From Cyclostephanos tholiformis (taxonomy: Eukaryota > Bacillariophyta > Thalassiosirophyceae > Thalassiosirales > Thalassiosiraceae), in NCBI GenBank assembly GCA_036939975.1, contig JALLPB010000310.1:1-17902 (forward strand): a stretch of DNA of 17,902 bases, in the 5' to 3' direction. Positions within the stretch are counted from its first letter, which is position 1, and each line of letters starts with the position of its first letter. The notes below the pieces were generated by a model that worked only from the letters and a program-made list of their open reading frames with translations, did not search any database and was not told the origin of the DNA. The position numbers and the translations under genes are program-made. Positions 9,345 to 17,902 of this stretch are shown here, one piece after another.

Positions 9345-9540
9345 TGTGTTAAACCCTCCGAATAAGGATTCTACTAATGGCGGGAAGGAAACTGCTTCCC
9401 GCCAAAATACAGGCAGTAAAGGCACCAGACACAACAGTCGCATAATAATATGTGAAGTTAAAGGGAAGCAAAACCCGTTACAACACAAACAACCGTTTCC
9501 CTATATTTCCACAATCAGGCAATAAACAAGCCAATGATAC
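9345..9540 (+). repeat. Probable start of the copia 3' LTR
   Basis: The stretch begins TGTGTTAAACCCTCC right after the candidate polypurine tract and 17 bp beyond the RNase H stop. It contains a perfect hairpin at 9378-9404. There is no partner LTR in the window, so the boundaries are guesses. Confidence 0.45.
9378..9404. repeat. Perfect 10-bp inverted repeat (hairpin) in the LTR
   Basis: TGGCGGGAAG (9378-9387) and CTTCCCGCCA (9395-9404) are exact reverse complements separated by the 7-base loop GAAACTG. The stem is GC-rich in an otherwise AT-leaning stretch. It could fold in the transcript or act as a palindromic binding site. Confidence 0.8.
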
Positions 9541-10690
9541 GAGATGGGGTGAACCTAAAATTTCCCCTAGACACTCATAAATGATAAATTACCTTTACAT
9601 CGATCTCAACTTAGCTCATAGGTTTAGCAAACTTTGCACCTTAGCTGTTGTTTAAACCCTGGTCTATATGGTGTTTTCTAAGCAAAAACAAAAGCGGATA
9701 CTTGGTCAAGCCGAAGGTCAAAGGGGTCTCTACCAGCATTGTACATTAGAGGGTAAATAAGACCCTTAAATTTACCTTACAGGAAAAGTAGCTAAACATT
9801 AAAGTCAGAAATATTAAGGGCTTCAATTTGGTACCCTGGAAACCCTAATTGCCCAGGTATTCACCAAGTTACAGACCATCCACTGATTAGTAAGTGTGAG
9901 ATAATAGTTTTTATCGTGTTTTGTTGCTAGATCATGAACTGCTGATCCCACAACAGTGAATATGTGCAACCATATGACACATGCTTCTACCCATCATGCA
10001 TGTCCAGATGATGGTGACTTGAAATGCCCTCCTCATCAGCCAAATATTGGCGGAGATATTTGGTCAGATAGGTGCTTGAATTGTGGTTGGACTTGACGTT
10101 GGCAGGGTTGTGTTGTGTGCACCTAGATAAAAAAGCTAGGTAAAATGCAGATGTGGTCACCACCGTCATATGGCTACAATGAGGCAACACCCCTGGCAAC
10201 AAAGCACACAAGAATCAACCAACATCATATGCAATGGGTCTACATTGTTGTCAAAACTAGAAAACATTTTTTTATCATGATTATTATGACTATTATCGCA
10301 CGTCATGTCGACAACAACATGTGATGATGATGATGCAGTGATGTGAAAATGGGCACTTTGCAGCCCATTGGATGATTTTGCCAATTCTAATGGCAGATGG
10401 GGGGGGGGGTGTTGACCACGTAAATTCGTCCCTGCCTGGGGGTGCTTGAAGGGACACAGATTTTTTTAATGACATGGTGTGGTTGATTCAACACATAATA
10501 TCTCGTACTAAAAGTATGGTACACCCACCATGTAAATATCTGTGTAGACTAATTCTGGGGTGGGGAACATGATTATGCCCCCCAGACTGGGGAGGGCAGT
10601 ATTGGGGGTTTATTAATATTTTTAGGGTGCTGGAGATGGGGACCCTATTGTGTCCCTGACTAACAAGGAGATATAAAGATTTAGTGTGTG
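9541..10690. other. Non-coding stretch, no gene recognised
   Basis: Short ORFs on both strands have skewed, His/Ser/Asn-rich composition and show no domain. The stretch includes a G11 homopolymer (10399-10409) and an imperfect GC-rich hairpin at 10576-10598 (TGCCCCCCA against TGGGGAGGGCA). The left part may include the rest of the copia LTR. Confidence 0.5.
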
Positions 10691-10696
10691 TTGTCA

Positions 10697-10756
10697 GTGT
10701 CCGTTGGTGTCTGTCGGTGTCCATCTATGTCCACTGGTATCCGTCAGTGTCCATCT
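10697..10756. repeat. 10-bp minisatellite, six units
   Basis: Six consecutive 10-base units follow the pattern RTRTCYRTYN: GTGTCCGTTG, GTGTCTGTCG, GTGTCCATCT, ATGTCCACTG, GTATCCGTCA and GTGTCCATCT. Units 3 and 6 are identical. No indel breaks the period. Confidence 0.85.
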
Positions 10757-11728
10757 TAGATGTCTATTGTAAATATGTCAGGATAGATCATGTATATACT
10801 TATGACCCTTTCTCATACTACTTTTTAGTATTAGGCAGCTGTGAGTACTTACAGAACCTTCATACAAATGTACAATAAGATACGTAGGATTCCTTAGAAA
10901 CGGAAATGAAAAAAGCCCTTTCTCGAACATTACCAATACACAAATACACCAACACACTAATCTACCATAGGATTGGCTATCTAGTACATTGTACATCCAA
11001 CCCTTTCTCATACCTTACCATAGTCATAGTATCAGGCAGCTTGCAGAGGAGTTACATATCTGTTACTCCACAGCAAGCAGAATGTTCCCCCCTTTTTTAA
11101 GTAAGGTCTGCTCAAATACCTGTTTTTTTTTAGTATATTATTTGGCCAAGCAATTAAAATTGTAATCCTTGAGCTGACAAGATTTATGTCATGAAATTAA
11201 GTATCCACAAGCAGCATAAAATTTGTTGTATTAACCCTTTCATAGGGTTGATCTGTCCGCCTAAAAAACCTTAATTTTTAATCCATGAGCAGCACAATAT
11301 CGATTATTGCTTGATTTATACCACCCATCTTATTTTTGATTAAGAGGTGAGATTTAAGCATCTAAGAGCAGCACTTTTTAAGAGTTGAAATATTTTGGCA
11401 AAGCATAATGTTATAACTTAAATCAGCAAGTATTTTGTGGTCATGTTGAGGTGGTGTAGCCTCCTGCTAACAGCTGTCAGTAACCATAACAACAATTCAT
11501 GACACCCTCCTTTTGTAAGGTACCATTCACTCCCCCATTGTGCCGGAAATCACTCCCCACCTCCTACTCCTTCCTATCCAACAAGAGGTATTAGGTCATT
11601 TTGTAGGCATATTCTTAAATAGCAAAGTTGCTATGCCATCTCATTTCCATCCTAGGATCTGATTTTCTGGTCTCCATCCCTATTGAAAACTATCCTGCAT
11701 TTACTGGGTCAACAGCAGTTCTTTCCTG
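10757..11728. other. Non-coding stretch with an imperfect direct repeat
   Basis: ACCCTTTCTCATAC followed some bases later by GGCAGCT occurs at about 10804-10842 and again, with substitutions, at about 11001-11041, roughly 197 bp apart. The rest is AT-rich and has no coding signal I trust. A GAGCAGCA-like word recurs near 11286 and 11367 without clear periodicity. Confidence 0.45.
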
Positions 11729-12070
11729 AACTGCTTCATTGACTTGATTCATACCCTCAACAGAAGAAGATGCAGTGTGCTGAAACATACAAATACCCTC
11801 TCCAAGTAACATCTTGCAGCAAATACTGTTGATGGTCTGGAATAGAATTCAAGTAGCCCAAAGGCATTGTCCTACATATTTGCTAAGCATCCTTACCCAA
11901 ACTGCTTCATTGGCTTGATTCATTCTCACAACAGAAGAAGATGCAGTGTGCTGAAACATACAAATACCCTCTCCAAGTGCACATCTTGCTGCAGGATACT
12001 GTTGATGGTCTGGTATAGAATTCAAGTAGCACAATGCATTGTCCTGCATATTTGCTGAGTGCTCATATTT
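11729..12070. repeat. 171-bp tandem duplication
   Basis: Copy 1 (about 11729-11899) and copy 2 (about 11900-12070) both start AACTGCTTCATTG and share long identical blocks such as GATGCAGTGTGCTGAAACAT and GTTGATGGTCTGG. The offset is 171 bp at the start and 173 bp in the second half, so there is a 2-base indel. Substitutions are scattered, so the duplication is not recent. Confidence 0.85.
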
Positions 12071-12295
12071 TTCTTTTTCTATTCTTGTCACCAGCTTTAA
12101 ATTAAGTAGCTTCAGATACATCCATCTACATGAATATTCTCCACTACCAAACTTCTTGATATTTTTCAATTGATAGTAAGTACAACAAAGTTCATTGCAC
12201 AAGGAACAGTTTCTACACAGGCCCTGATAGAGCCCTTCTGCTGGACTGATATAATAGTTGTTAAAAAGTAGTTGCAGTGCTAGATAACTTCTCTC
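11729..12295 (-). pseudogene. Probable MULE-type transposase fragment
   Basis: On the minus strand a frame opens after a stop at 12296-12298 and runs to a stop at 11849-11851. It contains LALQLLFNNYYISPAEG, a Cys-rich stretch (CRNCSLCNELCC), and then SANMQDNALCYLNSIPDHQQ, YPAARCALGEGICMFQHTA and MNQANEAV. The latter blocks, with PAARCA then MNxAN, remind me of the region after the catalytic domain in MULE-like transposases of algae. Neither a DDE triad nor a SWIM zinc finger is present, so this is at best an internal or C-terminal piece. The segment encoding these blocks is tandemly duplicated (see the repeat entry). The family call is from memory and unverified. Confidence 0.4.
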
Positions 12296-13189
12296 CTAAA
12301 TATGAGGTGCTGCCTACTAATGGGAATAGGAGTTCCCACATTGATACATTCCCTCTACTTTAGCAACTACATTGAGAAGGTAAGACATGCCTCCAAAGGC
12401 AACATGCCTACACTAGCATTAGCATTGATAGTAGCACTCTGGGATTAGTTACAGGACATATCCTAGAAGGCTCATTATTTTGCTTACCACCGTAACAGTA
12501 AAGCTAAATGCATGATTAGCCACCAAATGTCTAGCAGTGGTTCGCCAGTAGCCGCAAATGAGGCGGTAGTAAGCGATGGGAATGCACTTTGCTCCCCAAC
12601 ATTTGGTTGGGTTGGATAATGTGGCGGCTCCAAATTGTGAGCAAGTCACGACCAAAAAATATTCCTTACTAAATCCGGTTTCTTATTAAACTGTTTTTGT
12701 AGGAACTCACTAAAGTCTGTCCATGCTTTCGCTTCGAAATATATTTGGTGGCAGCCTCACATTTTCTCCTTTCTGGCGGGAGATTTCAGAATTTTAATAA
12801 AACGAAATTTGTTTCGTCCCCGCTCTCTCTCCTCCTTGCACTGCGACTCTCATTGTTCTTTTGGCTCTCGGACCTCATGACAAGCCATTGTAATTCGACT
12901 GCATTGCCATTCGCTTACTCAATTTTTTTACACCCACCCACCACTCCCCAAGGATTGGCTCACGCCAGAACTTAGGGAACCATTTGAAACTTACAGTTTT
13001 TTGGTCCCACATAGTCTAACTCTACTAGAGTATTTAGCCCAATTTGAATGCAAACTGGACTACTACTTGTTACTGTTTACTATGCGTAGTTCTAGTGTAA
13101 CTTCTCTCTTCTTAGTCCTTTTTAATAACAAAGCTATTATGTGCCGTGATTTAAGGTGCAATGTGTTTTTCCATCAGGACATGGAAAAA
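12296..13189. other. Non-coding stretch, possibly 5' region of the second gag element
   Basis: No convincing ORF. A TTGGTGGCAGC (12745-12755) could be a primer-binding site lying after an LTR, about 450 bp upstream of the gag at 13190; this is a weak guess because no LTR pair was found. Nearby, ACGAAA and TTTCGT form a small perfect hairpin with a 4-base loop, next to an AATAAA. Confidence 0.3.
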
Positions 13190-14131
13190 AGCAGTAATCC
13201 AACGAGATAAACTATTCAAGAAAAGATTAATCACTGCACTCCCTCAAGCCCTCCACAGTGAAACAGGCAGAAACAACTGCCTGTGAGTCAGTCCATGCCA
13301 ATCCCTTTAAATGAGTACATGGGAGGCCAACCTGCATCGACTATGAGACCCTGAAAGAAGAAGCTGACACTCTTGCAAGTGAAGTGGAGGACATCACCTA
13401 CACATGGAGCTATGATGCCACAGACAATTATGGCCTTCTCACTGACATCCTTGGTGACAACGGGTGTGATGAACTCACAAACATTGACTCGTACACCACC
13501 CCTATCAAATCAGCCTCCTACGACCCAACCATCACCAATGCCACACTCACCCACAAGCACAAACACAAGAAAGAGGAATGGGAGCTCATCTGCACCACCT
13601 GGTTTATTTGAAAAAGTTTCCTCCAAGGCTTCATCAACAACTTATGTGAATGGCTTGATGAGCTATATTATTCACAGCTCAAGCATAGCACATAGCCTAA
13701 CATCATATTGCAACATCACCCCACTACAAATCCTCAAGCACTCAAACAAATGATGGTGCCCTCTTGATGTACAAGCCAAGATGATCCTCAAGAACACCAA
13801 GTGAGATGCATTAGCCTTTATGATGACTAACAACAAGAACCACAATCCCAACAGTAACACCAAGGGAGATGGAAGTAAAGATCACAAGAGCAGGTGCCCC
13901 CAAATGAAGAAACTCCGTAACATGGGTGCCAACTGCCATTCACACAGTTTCCATCCAGTCAGTGCCAACCACAATAGCACCGCCTGTAGCTGGCAACAAG
14001 CAGGCCACAACAACACTGCCACCCAGACAATCTGCATTGTTGGTGACACATTCTGGTCAACCGCCAAGCGTGTCACAATTGAACAGCAAGAGCACCCAAC
14101 TTGGAAAGGAAAGTCAGCCCCCACCAGCTGA
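13190..14131 (+). pseudogene. Second copia-like gag, decayed
   Basis: KKRLITALPQALHSET (from about 13218) opens the block. After a shift, frame 1 (from 13315) reads GRPTCIDYETLKEEAD, DATDNYGLLTDILG and EEWELICTTWFI, then a TGA at 13609-13611 followed by KSFLQGF. Another shift gives YCNITPLQILKHSNK with a TGA at 13751-13753 and then WCPLDVQAKM. This is the capsid part of a gag different from the copia element at 4892. A further block (13820-14131) has a degenerate Cys/His pattern near GANCHSHSFHPVSANH and ends AKRVTIEQQEHPTWKGKS, which looks like the gag carboxyl end. Much of the middle of gag is deleted, and no integrase or RT follows. The family is recognised from memory. Confidence 0.65.
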
Positions 14132-14670
14132 CAGGGACTGGGGATTACAATGAACAAAATGAAGGATAGCCATAATGCTGCATTTTATAAAATGAAGCAG
14201 TAGATATCATCAAATTTTTATTCTTGTCTATCCCCTCTGCCATGCCAGGTTGAAGAGAATGATGAGCCTGACAACCCCCCAGTTGTCACCAGGCACCAAC
14301 CCGCCCCCACCAACCTCACTGGGAACTCCACTACCATCTCAACCTCCACTCAAAACAAAACTGCAATGAAGTGGAAGGCCAAATTCTCACAATGGTGAGA
14401 AACCAAAATACTACGACAGTATGGTCATGAGCTGTGAGAATAACAGTCATATGTGACTTAGAGATCTAGCTATGGGATTTAAATCCTAATAGGTTTTCAT
14501 GGCTTAACAGCTCAACAGCTATGGACGGTCACCACCATCCATTTTTTAAGTAGCTACGTAGTACCATAGTTTCTTAGCAAATTTGTGTCCATTCACAGAG
14601 TTTGACAGCGCATTGAACATGCAAAACCCTAAGCTTTCATGTGGCACTTTTCTATTTTTGCTAAACTCTT
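14132..14670 (+). other. Decayed stretch after the second gag
   Basis: One reading gives a Thr/Asn/Pro-rich peptide (VEENDEPDNPPVVTRHQ, 14252-14400) that may be a pol-linked remnant of the same element. Beyond 14400 I see no coding signal. A perfect 12-base palindrome, GGATTTAAATCC, lies at 14475-14486. Confidence 0.35.
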
Positions 14671-15026
14671 TGCATCAATGATGTACAACGAGCGTTTTGC
14701 CTAGAGTTGTATACAGAATTGGTATTTTTGGTCGGTATTTGTCATTATTCTTGGTATTTACCAGATTAATACTAAAGGAAAATTTGGTCAGTCTTTTGAG
14801 GAAAGAGGGGCAACCTGCCAAAATTTTGACACCTTCTGAAATGCTGAATGCATCAATGATGTACGACGAGCGTTTTGCCTAGAGTTGTATACAGAATTGG
14901 TATTTTTTGCCGGTATTGGTCATTATTCTTGGTATTTACCAGATTAATACCAAAGGAAAATTTGGTCAGTCTTTTGAGAAAAGAAGGGCTCCCCGCCAAA
15001 ATTTTGACACCGTCTCAAATGCTGAA
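14671..15026. repeat. 178-bp tandem direct duplication
   Basis: Copy 1 (14671-14848) and copy 2 (14849-15026) both begin TGCATCAATGATGTAC and end AAATGCTGAA. The offset is 178 bp at both ends, so there is no net indel. They differ at about a dozen scattered positions. Each copy contains 31 bases of flank and the left part of the inverted-repeat element. Confidence 0.9.
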
Positions 15027-15100
15027 TTCCGAGTAAATCTGATACCAGCAAAATACCGATACCAAAAAATCTGCTGGTAACACCATGGAATACAACTCTA
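14702..15100. mobile_element. MITE-like inverted-repeat element with TA flanks
   Basis: TAGAGTTGTAT (14702-14712) and ATACAACTCTA (15090-15100) are exact reverse complements. Weaker complementarity extends about 70 bases inward, with shared blocks such as TTTTTGGT, CGGTATTT and CAGATT. If the outer TA is the target duplication, this resembles a Tc1/mariner-derived non-autonomous element. It has no coding capacity, and its left arm is tandemly duplicated. Confidence 0.55.
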
Positions 15101-15487
15101 CTTTTGTCGCCCTTTTTTTGCCTAGTTAAAAAATCTCCACTTGTGAGTTGTGTTGTATGGTAGATTTTGGCATGCCAAGTTTTTTTAAGGTAGACCATAT
15201 CATACTATTCCTACGTATAAATCTACAATGTACCTGCCAAAAAGTAGAAATTTTTCTCCTGCCAAAACAGAGATAGCCATTATGCTGTTAAGCCAAGCCT
15301 AAACTAATCATAATCTTATTCAAAGCTTGGTTGCAACAACTCTTAGGATATTATGACAGTTTATCCAACTAGACTCTATCACTCTACAAAAGCACTTTTG
15401 TGGACTATCATTAAGGATATTCATTCAATTCTCATTCACTCAGCATGCTTTTGGCTCTTTGCTCCCATTTGAATGACCCAGTAGAAT
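15101..15487. other. Non-coding stretch
   Basis: AT-rich sequence between the MITE-like element and the third gag. No ORF or repeat that I can support. Confidence 0.4.
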
Positions 15488-16862
15488 AGCTACCACAATT
15501 TCATTGACATTTGTACCAAAGAAGGTCAAGCATTGGTTTTCAATGCAATTGACATGTTCACAAGTCCGTTGATGGGTGAAGATCAAATTTCTCTCTCATT
15601 TGCACAAATTTTTAAAAACTAGAAGACAATGTCCTTCATCTCGACACTTGTTTTGGATTTGACGGCCTTTTCAAACGCATCACAATGGTGCAAAAGATTG
15701 ATGCAGCTAGCAATATAGGTTATTCCAATCCGATCAACATGTTGGAGAGGTATTATGATGACAATATTAGTTAGCACAAAAGCTTGCTTCGTTCACCTGC
15801 GGTGATTGCTCTTTCACCTTCAACTCAACAAATTCTATTCAAGATCTCACTCAAGCTAATGGCTTCCTTGATGCTGTGGTGAACTGACTGATGACGGAAA
15901 GGAACTTGGTCTTAAGCAAATGCATTCCAAATTCTTGGGCCATCACATTGCTTCTTACTGACTCTGCACGTCAGGCAATTGAACAGCAATCTTCACTTTA
16001 CACCTGGAACACTGTGAACAGATACCAAGAAGAGATTGATGGCTTGATGATCCTTGCTTTGGTCTTAGCTCAAATTGCCCCAATTTAATGGTTGACATGT
16101 ATTTGGAGATCACCATAGTATTGAAGCTTACCATTTCCCAGCATGACAATGATGTTCAGCTTTACTTCAATGCAGTCAAGTTTTCCATACTTCAAATTGA
16201 TCAGAAGAATCCAATGGCTTATACTGAGGATGCTTTCATTTGGGATATCTTCCTTCAGCTTAAGCATGAATCCCTTTCTGCCAAATTTTGATAATGAACA
16301 AGGAACAAGTCACTTTGCAATCTTCGATGGATGATGCTTTAGCCTATTGCATCAACTTCAATAACACTGGTGCATGGAAAACAGAATTGTCTCACAACAG
16401 TCAGCTTATTGCATTAATCACACAGCTTACTGAGCTCAAGACTGAATTGGGTAAGCTCTCTTTGACCAAGGCTCCTCCAAAGCTTGATGAGTCCAAACCC
16501 AATGGTGGTAATGGTACCAAGTATGTGATCAAACTTTGGCATCTCAAAAAATTGATAACAAAGCTGAGCATAGCATGATCAAACGTGATGGAACGATCTG
16601 GTATTGGTGTGGTAAACACAAATACAACAGCAAAGGTGTCATTGCCAATGGCATGTATGTTACCCATAAACCAGATGACCAAAAGGCTTGGAAGAATGGT
16701 GCCTCGATGGCTGTTTTGATTTTAACCTCAGTCAAACCTACTGCTCTTGCTTCTGTTGCTAATGACTTGTCTGCTCTGAAGCTTTCCCTTTCAAAATCTC
16801 TTCAGGCTGGATTGGTTACAACTGCTGGCATCTCTGAATATCAGTTCAAAAATCTGAGATGA
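15488..16862 (+). pseudogene. Third retroelement gag with Cys/His finger, decayed
   Basis: Protein-like blocks succeed one another across all three frames: YHNFIDICTKEGQAL (15492), DSARQAIEQQSSLYTWNTV (15960), YLEITIVLKLTISQHDNDVQ (16100), QKNPMAYTEDAFIWDIF, then KEQVTLQSSMDDALAYCIN and LTELKTELGKLS. From 16560, DGTIWYWCGKHKY and GMYVTHKPDDQKAW give a C-x2-H plus His finger; the final position is Gln where I would expect His. KLSLSKSLQAGLVTTAGIS closes the block. This layout matches gag proteins of a third copia-like lineage seen in algae (memory). Stops include a TAG within the first block, and there are at least four frameshifts. No protease, integrase or RT follows, so this is a gag-only remnant. 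Confidence 0.65.
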
Positions 16863-17640
16863 AGCGTGCACTGCTTCAGGAAACTAGATGGCCCCAAATT
16901 TAGGATTGAGAATATAATGGATTTTTTCATTTTCCCTATCATATTCTCAATTTGGGCTGCCATCACTATCCTACTACTGCTTTGAGTACTCTCAATTTGC
17001 ATGGTTTACTTCTTTTTCAAATTTTATTTAAGATCTATGTCAATGGTCATGGTTTATCTCCTGGGTTACACTAAGATGTTATACCGGAAGATTCTGATTG
17101 TCTCTCATCAAGTCATTTTTGTGGTGCCAATAACATTCTACACTTTTTTGGTATGTCTATGATTTTGGGCCCAAGCATCACAAATAGTCCCTTCTGGACA
17201 TTCTTTTAAATCCTGTTCCAGGGGTAGAATATGAAGGTTGCACTGGTGAATCAAATGACTATAGTGGCTTTCATCATCGTTGGTTCAATCACAATCTTCT
17301 CACTTGCATCTCACACAAAAGAATGACTCAGAGCACTGTTTCTATTATTTATGATTGTTGAATGTCCTACATTGATCCAAATGCCCCACAGCTGTGTGGT
17401 TATGAAACATATTTTACTTTGCATTCGGAATTCATGGGCAAGCTAGTAACCAAAGGTGAACATAGCATGCCAATGATGCTCTATTTTGCATTAGGTCAAT
17501 TTTCTTGTCCAGATAGTTTTGTATTCTGTGGCTTGCAATGGAAGCTGCCAAATGGGATGATCACACATGCTCTCATGATCATTCTAATTGCAGGAATCTT
17601 TGGCATCATCACTGTTTGAACAAGTATTCACTTGGCACAA
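16863..17640 (+). pseudogene. Unknown cysteine-rich ORF with terminal hydrophobic segments, decayed
   Basis: An early hydrophobic stretch (IIFSIWAAITILLLL, about 16939-16983) is followed, after shifts, by VNGHGLSPG and EDSDCLSSSHFCGA. From about 17158 a single frame reads YDFGPKHHK, PVPGVEYEGCTGESNDY, HNLLTCIS and YDC, then a TGA (17359-17361). It continues with MSYIDPNAPQLCGYE, SCPDSFVFCGLQW and ends in MIILIAGIFGIITV before a TGA at 17617-17619. Nine cysteines lie between the two hydrophobic segments, which suggests a secreted or membrane-anchored ectodomain. It follows the third gag at the place where pol would be expected. I do not recognise the family; it could be a retroelement accessory ORF or a decayed host gene. 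Confidence 0.45.
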
Positions 17641-17902
17641 CAAAAAGGGAGAGTAGTTCAAATACCTCACTTAATTCAAGTAATCATTCGTGGCAGTCCC
17701 GGATTTTTTTGCCATTTCAAATGCAGCAAATTTTTTTTCATGAAATTGGCCATTCATTAACAGCACAGCCTCCCTCTTGTGTCCGCCTGAAGTTGCTCAT
17801 TCTAGAGCAGCACAGAGCATATTATCGCCAATCCATATACCTACTTCCTCCTGGGCCAAGATGGCCATAGCTCCCTTCTGATTAGTATGTTTTATTGTTC
17901 GT
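17641..17902. other. Right edge, no gene recognised
   Basis: After a possible short polar tail (NKYSLGTTKRES in another frame), no coding signal or repeat is evident. Confidence 0.4.

Larger units (their letters stand above)
4892..9540 (+). mobile_element. Ty1/copia-type LTR retrotransposon, 5'-truncated and decayed
   Basis: Domain order is gag, zinc knuckle, protease remnant, gag-pre-integrase, integrase, reverse transcriptase and RNase H, which is the copia order with integrase before RT. The body ends with a TAA at 9325-9327. A purine-rich ATGGCAAGGG (9335-9344) follows as a likely polypurine tract, immediately before TGTGTTAAACCC, a plausible start of the 3' LTR. No matching sequence occurs upstream of gag, so the 5' LTR, primer-binding site and gag amino end are absent. 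The LTR's right boundary cannot be set without a second copy; 9540 is a rough limit. Protein motifs resemble the CoDi-type copia lineages of diatoms (from memory). Confidence 0.8.

Noticed and set aside
9978..10384. Minus-strand His/Ser/Asn-rich ORFs as genes
   Set aside because: The composition reflects simple CAT/AAC-type triplets, and there is no conserved motif.
12745..12975. A leucine-rich plus-strand ORF as a small membrane protein
   Set aside because: The hydrophobic run comes from a pyrimidine-rich stretch; there is no supporting context and the reading has no recognisable domain.
14475..14486. Palindrome GGATTTAAATCC as a regulatory site
   Set aside because: A single short AT-rich palindrome with no neighbouring gene is expected by chance in sequence of this composition.
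1..17902. CRISPR array, tRNA, rRNA or a prokaryotic operon
   Set aside because: There are no regularly spaced identical repeats with unique spacers, no cloverleaf or rRNA landmark, and the coding content is all eukaryotic-type transposable elements.

Overview
This window looks like eukaryotic nuclear DNA, most likely from a diatom or a close stramenopile alga. That is inferred from the retroelement protein families I recognise, not from a marker gene. It is a graveyard of transposable elements. I find no intact host gene, rRNA, tRNA or CRISPR array. Almost every coding stretch belongs to a mobile element and carries stop codons, frameshifts or deletions.

Layout. Bases 1-340 hold what may be the cysteine-rich tail of a PiggyBac-like transposase (+). 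Bases 1012-4886 (-) are a non-LTR (LINE-like) retroelement. Reading along the minus strand, it gives a reverse transcriptase (4886 to about 2860), then in the same final frame a proline-rich linker and a DnaJ-type J domain (to 2347). An AATAAA signal follows, then a second ORF of unknown function (2202-1012) broken by two stops. Bases 4892 to about 9540 (+) are a Ty1/copia-type LTR retrotransposon that lacks its 5' LTR and the gag amino end. It keeps gag with a zinc knuckle, a protease remnant, gag-pre-integrase, integrase, reverse transcriptase and RNase H, and a probable 3' LTR start with a perfect hairpin. From 9540 to 11700 there is mostly non-coding sequence with a 10-bp minisatellite. 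Bases 11729-12295 (-) are a probable MULE-type transposase fragment containing a 171-bp tandem duplication. Bases 13190-14131 (+) hold a second copia-like gag. Bases 14671-15100 hold a TA-flanked inverted-repeat (MITE-like) element with a 178-bp tandem duplication. Bases 15488-16862 (+) hold a third gag family with a Cys/His finger. Bases 16930-17640 (+) are a decayed cysteine-rich ORF that ends in a hydrophobic segment.

The two most interesting signals are these. First, a chaperone-type J domain is fused to the C terminus of a non-LTR reverse transcriptase, with an extra ORF behind it. Second, the damage in the copia element is strikingly consistent with CpG deamination. All in-frame stops in its body are TGA. 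Catalytic Asp codons of integrase, reverse transcriptase and RNase H have become Asn, each time with a C immediately before the changed base. Family comparisons come from memory of conserved motifs; no database search was run.
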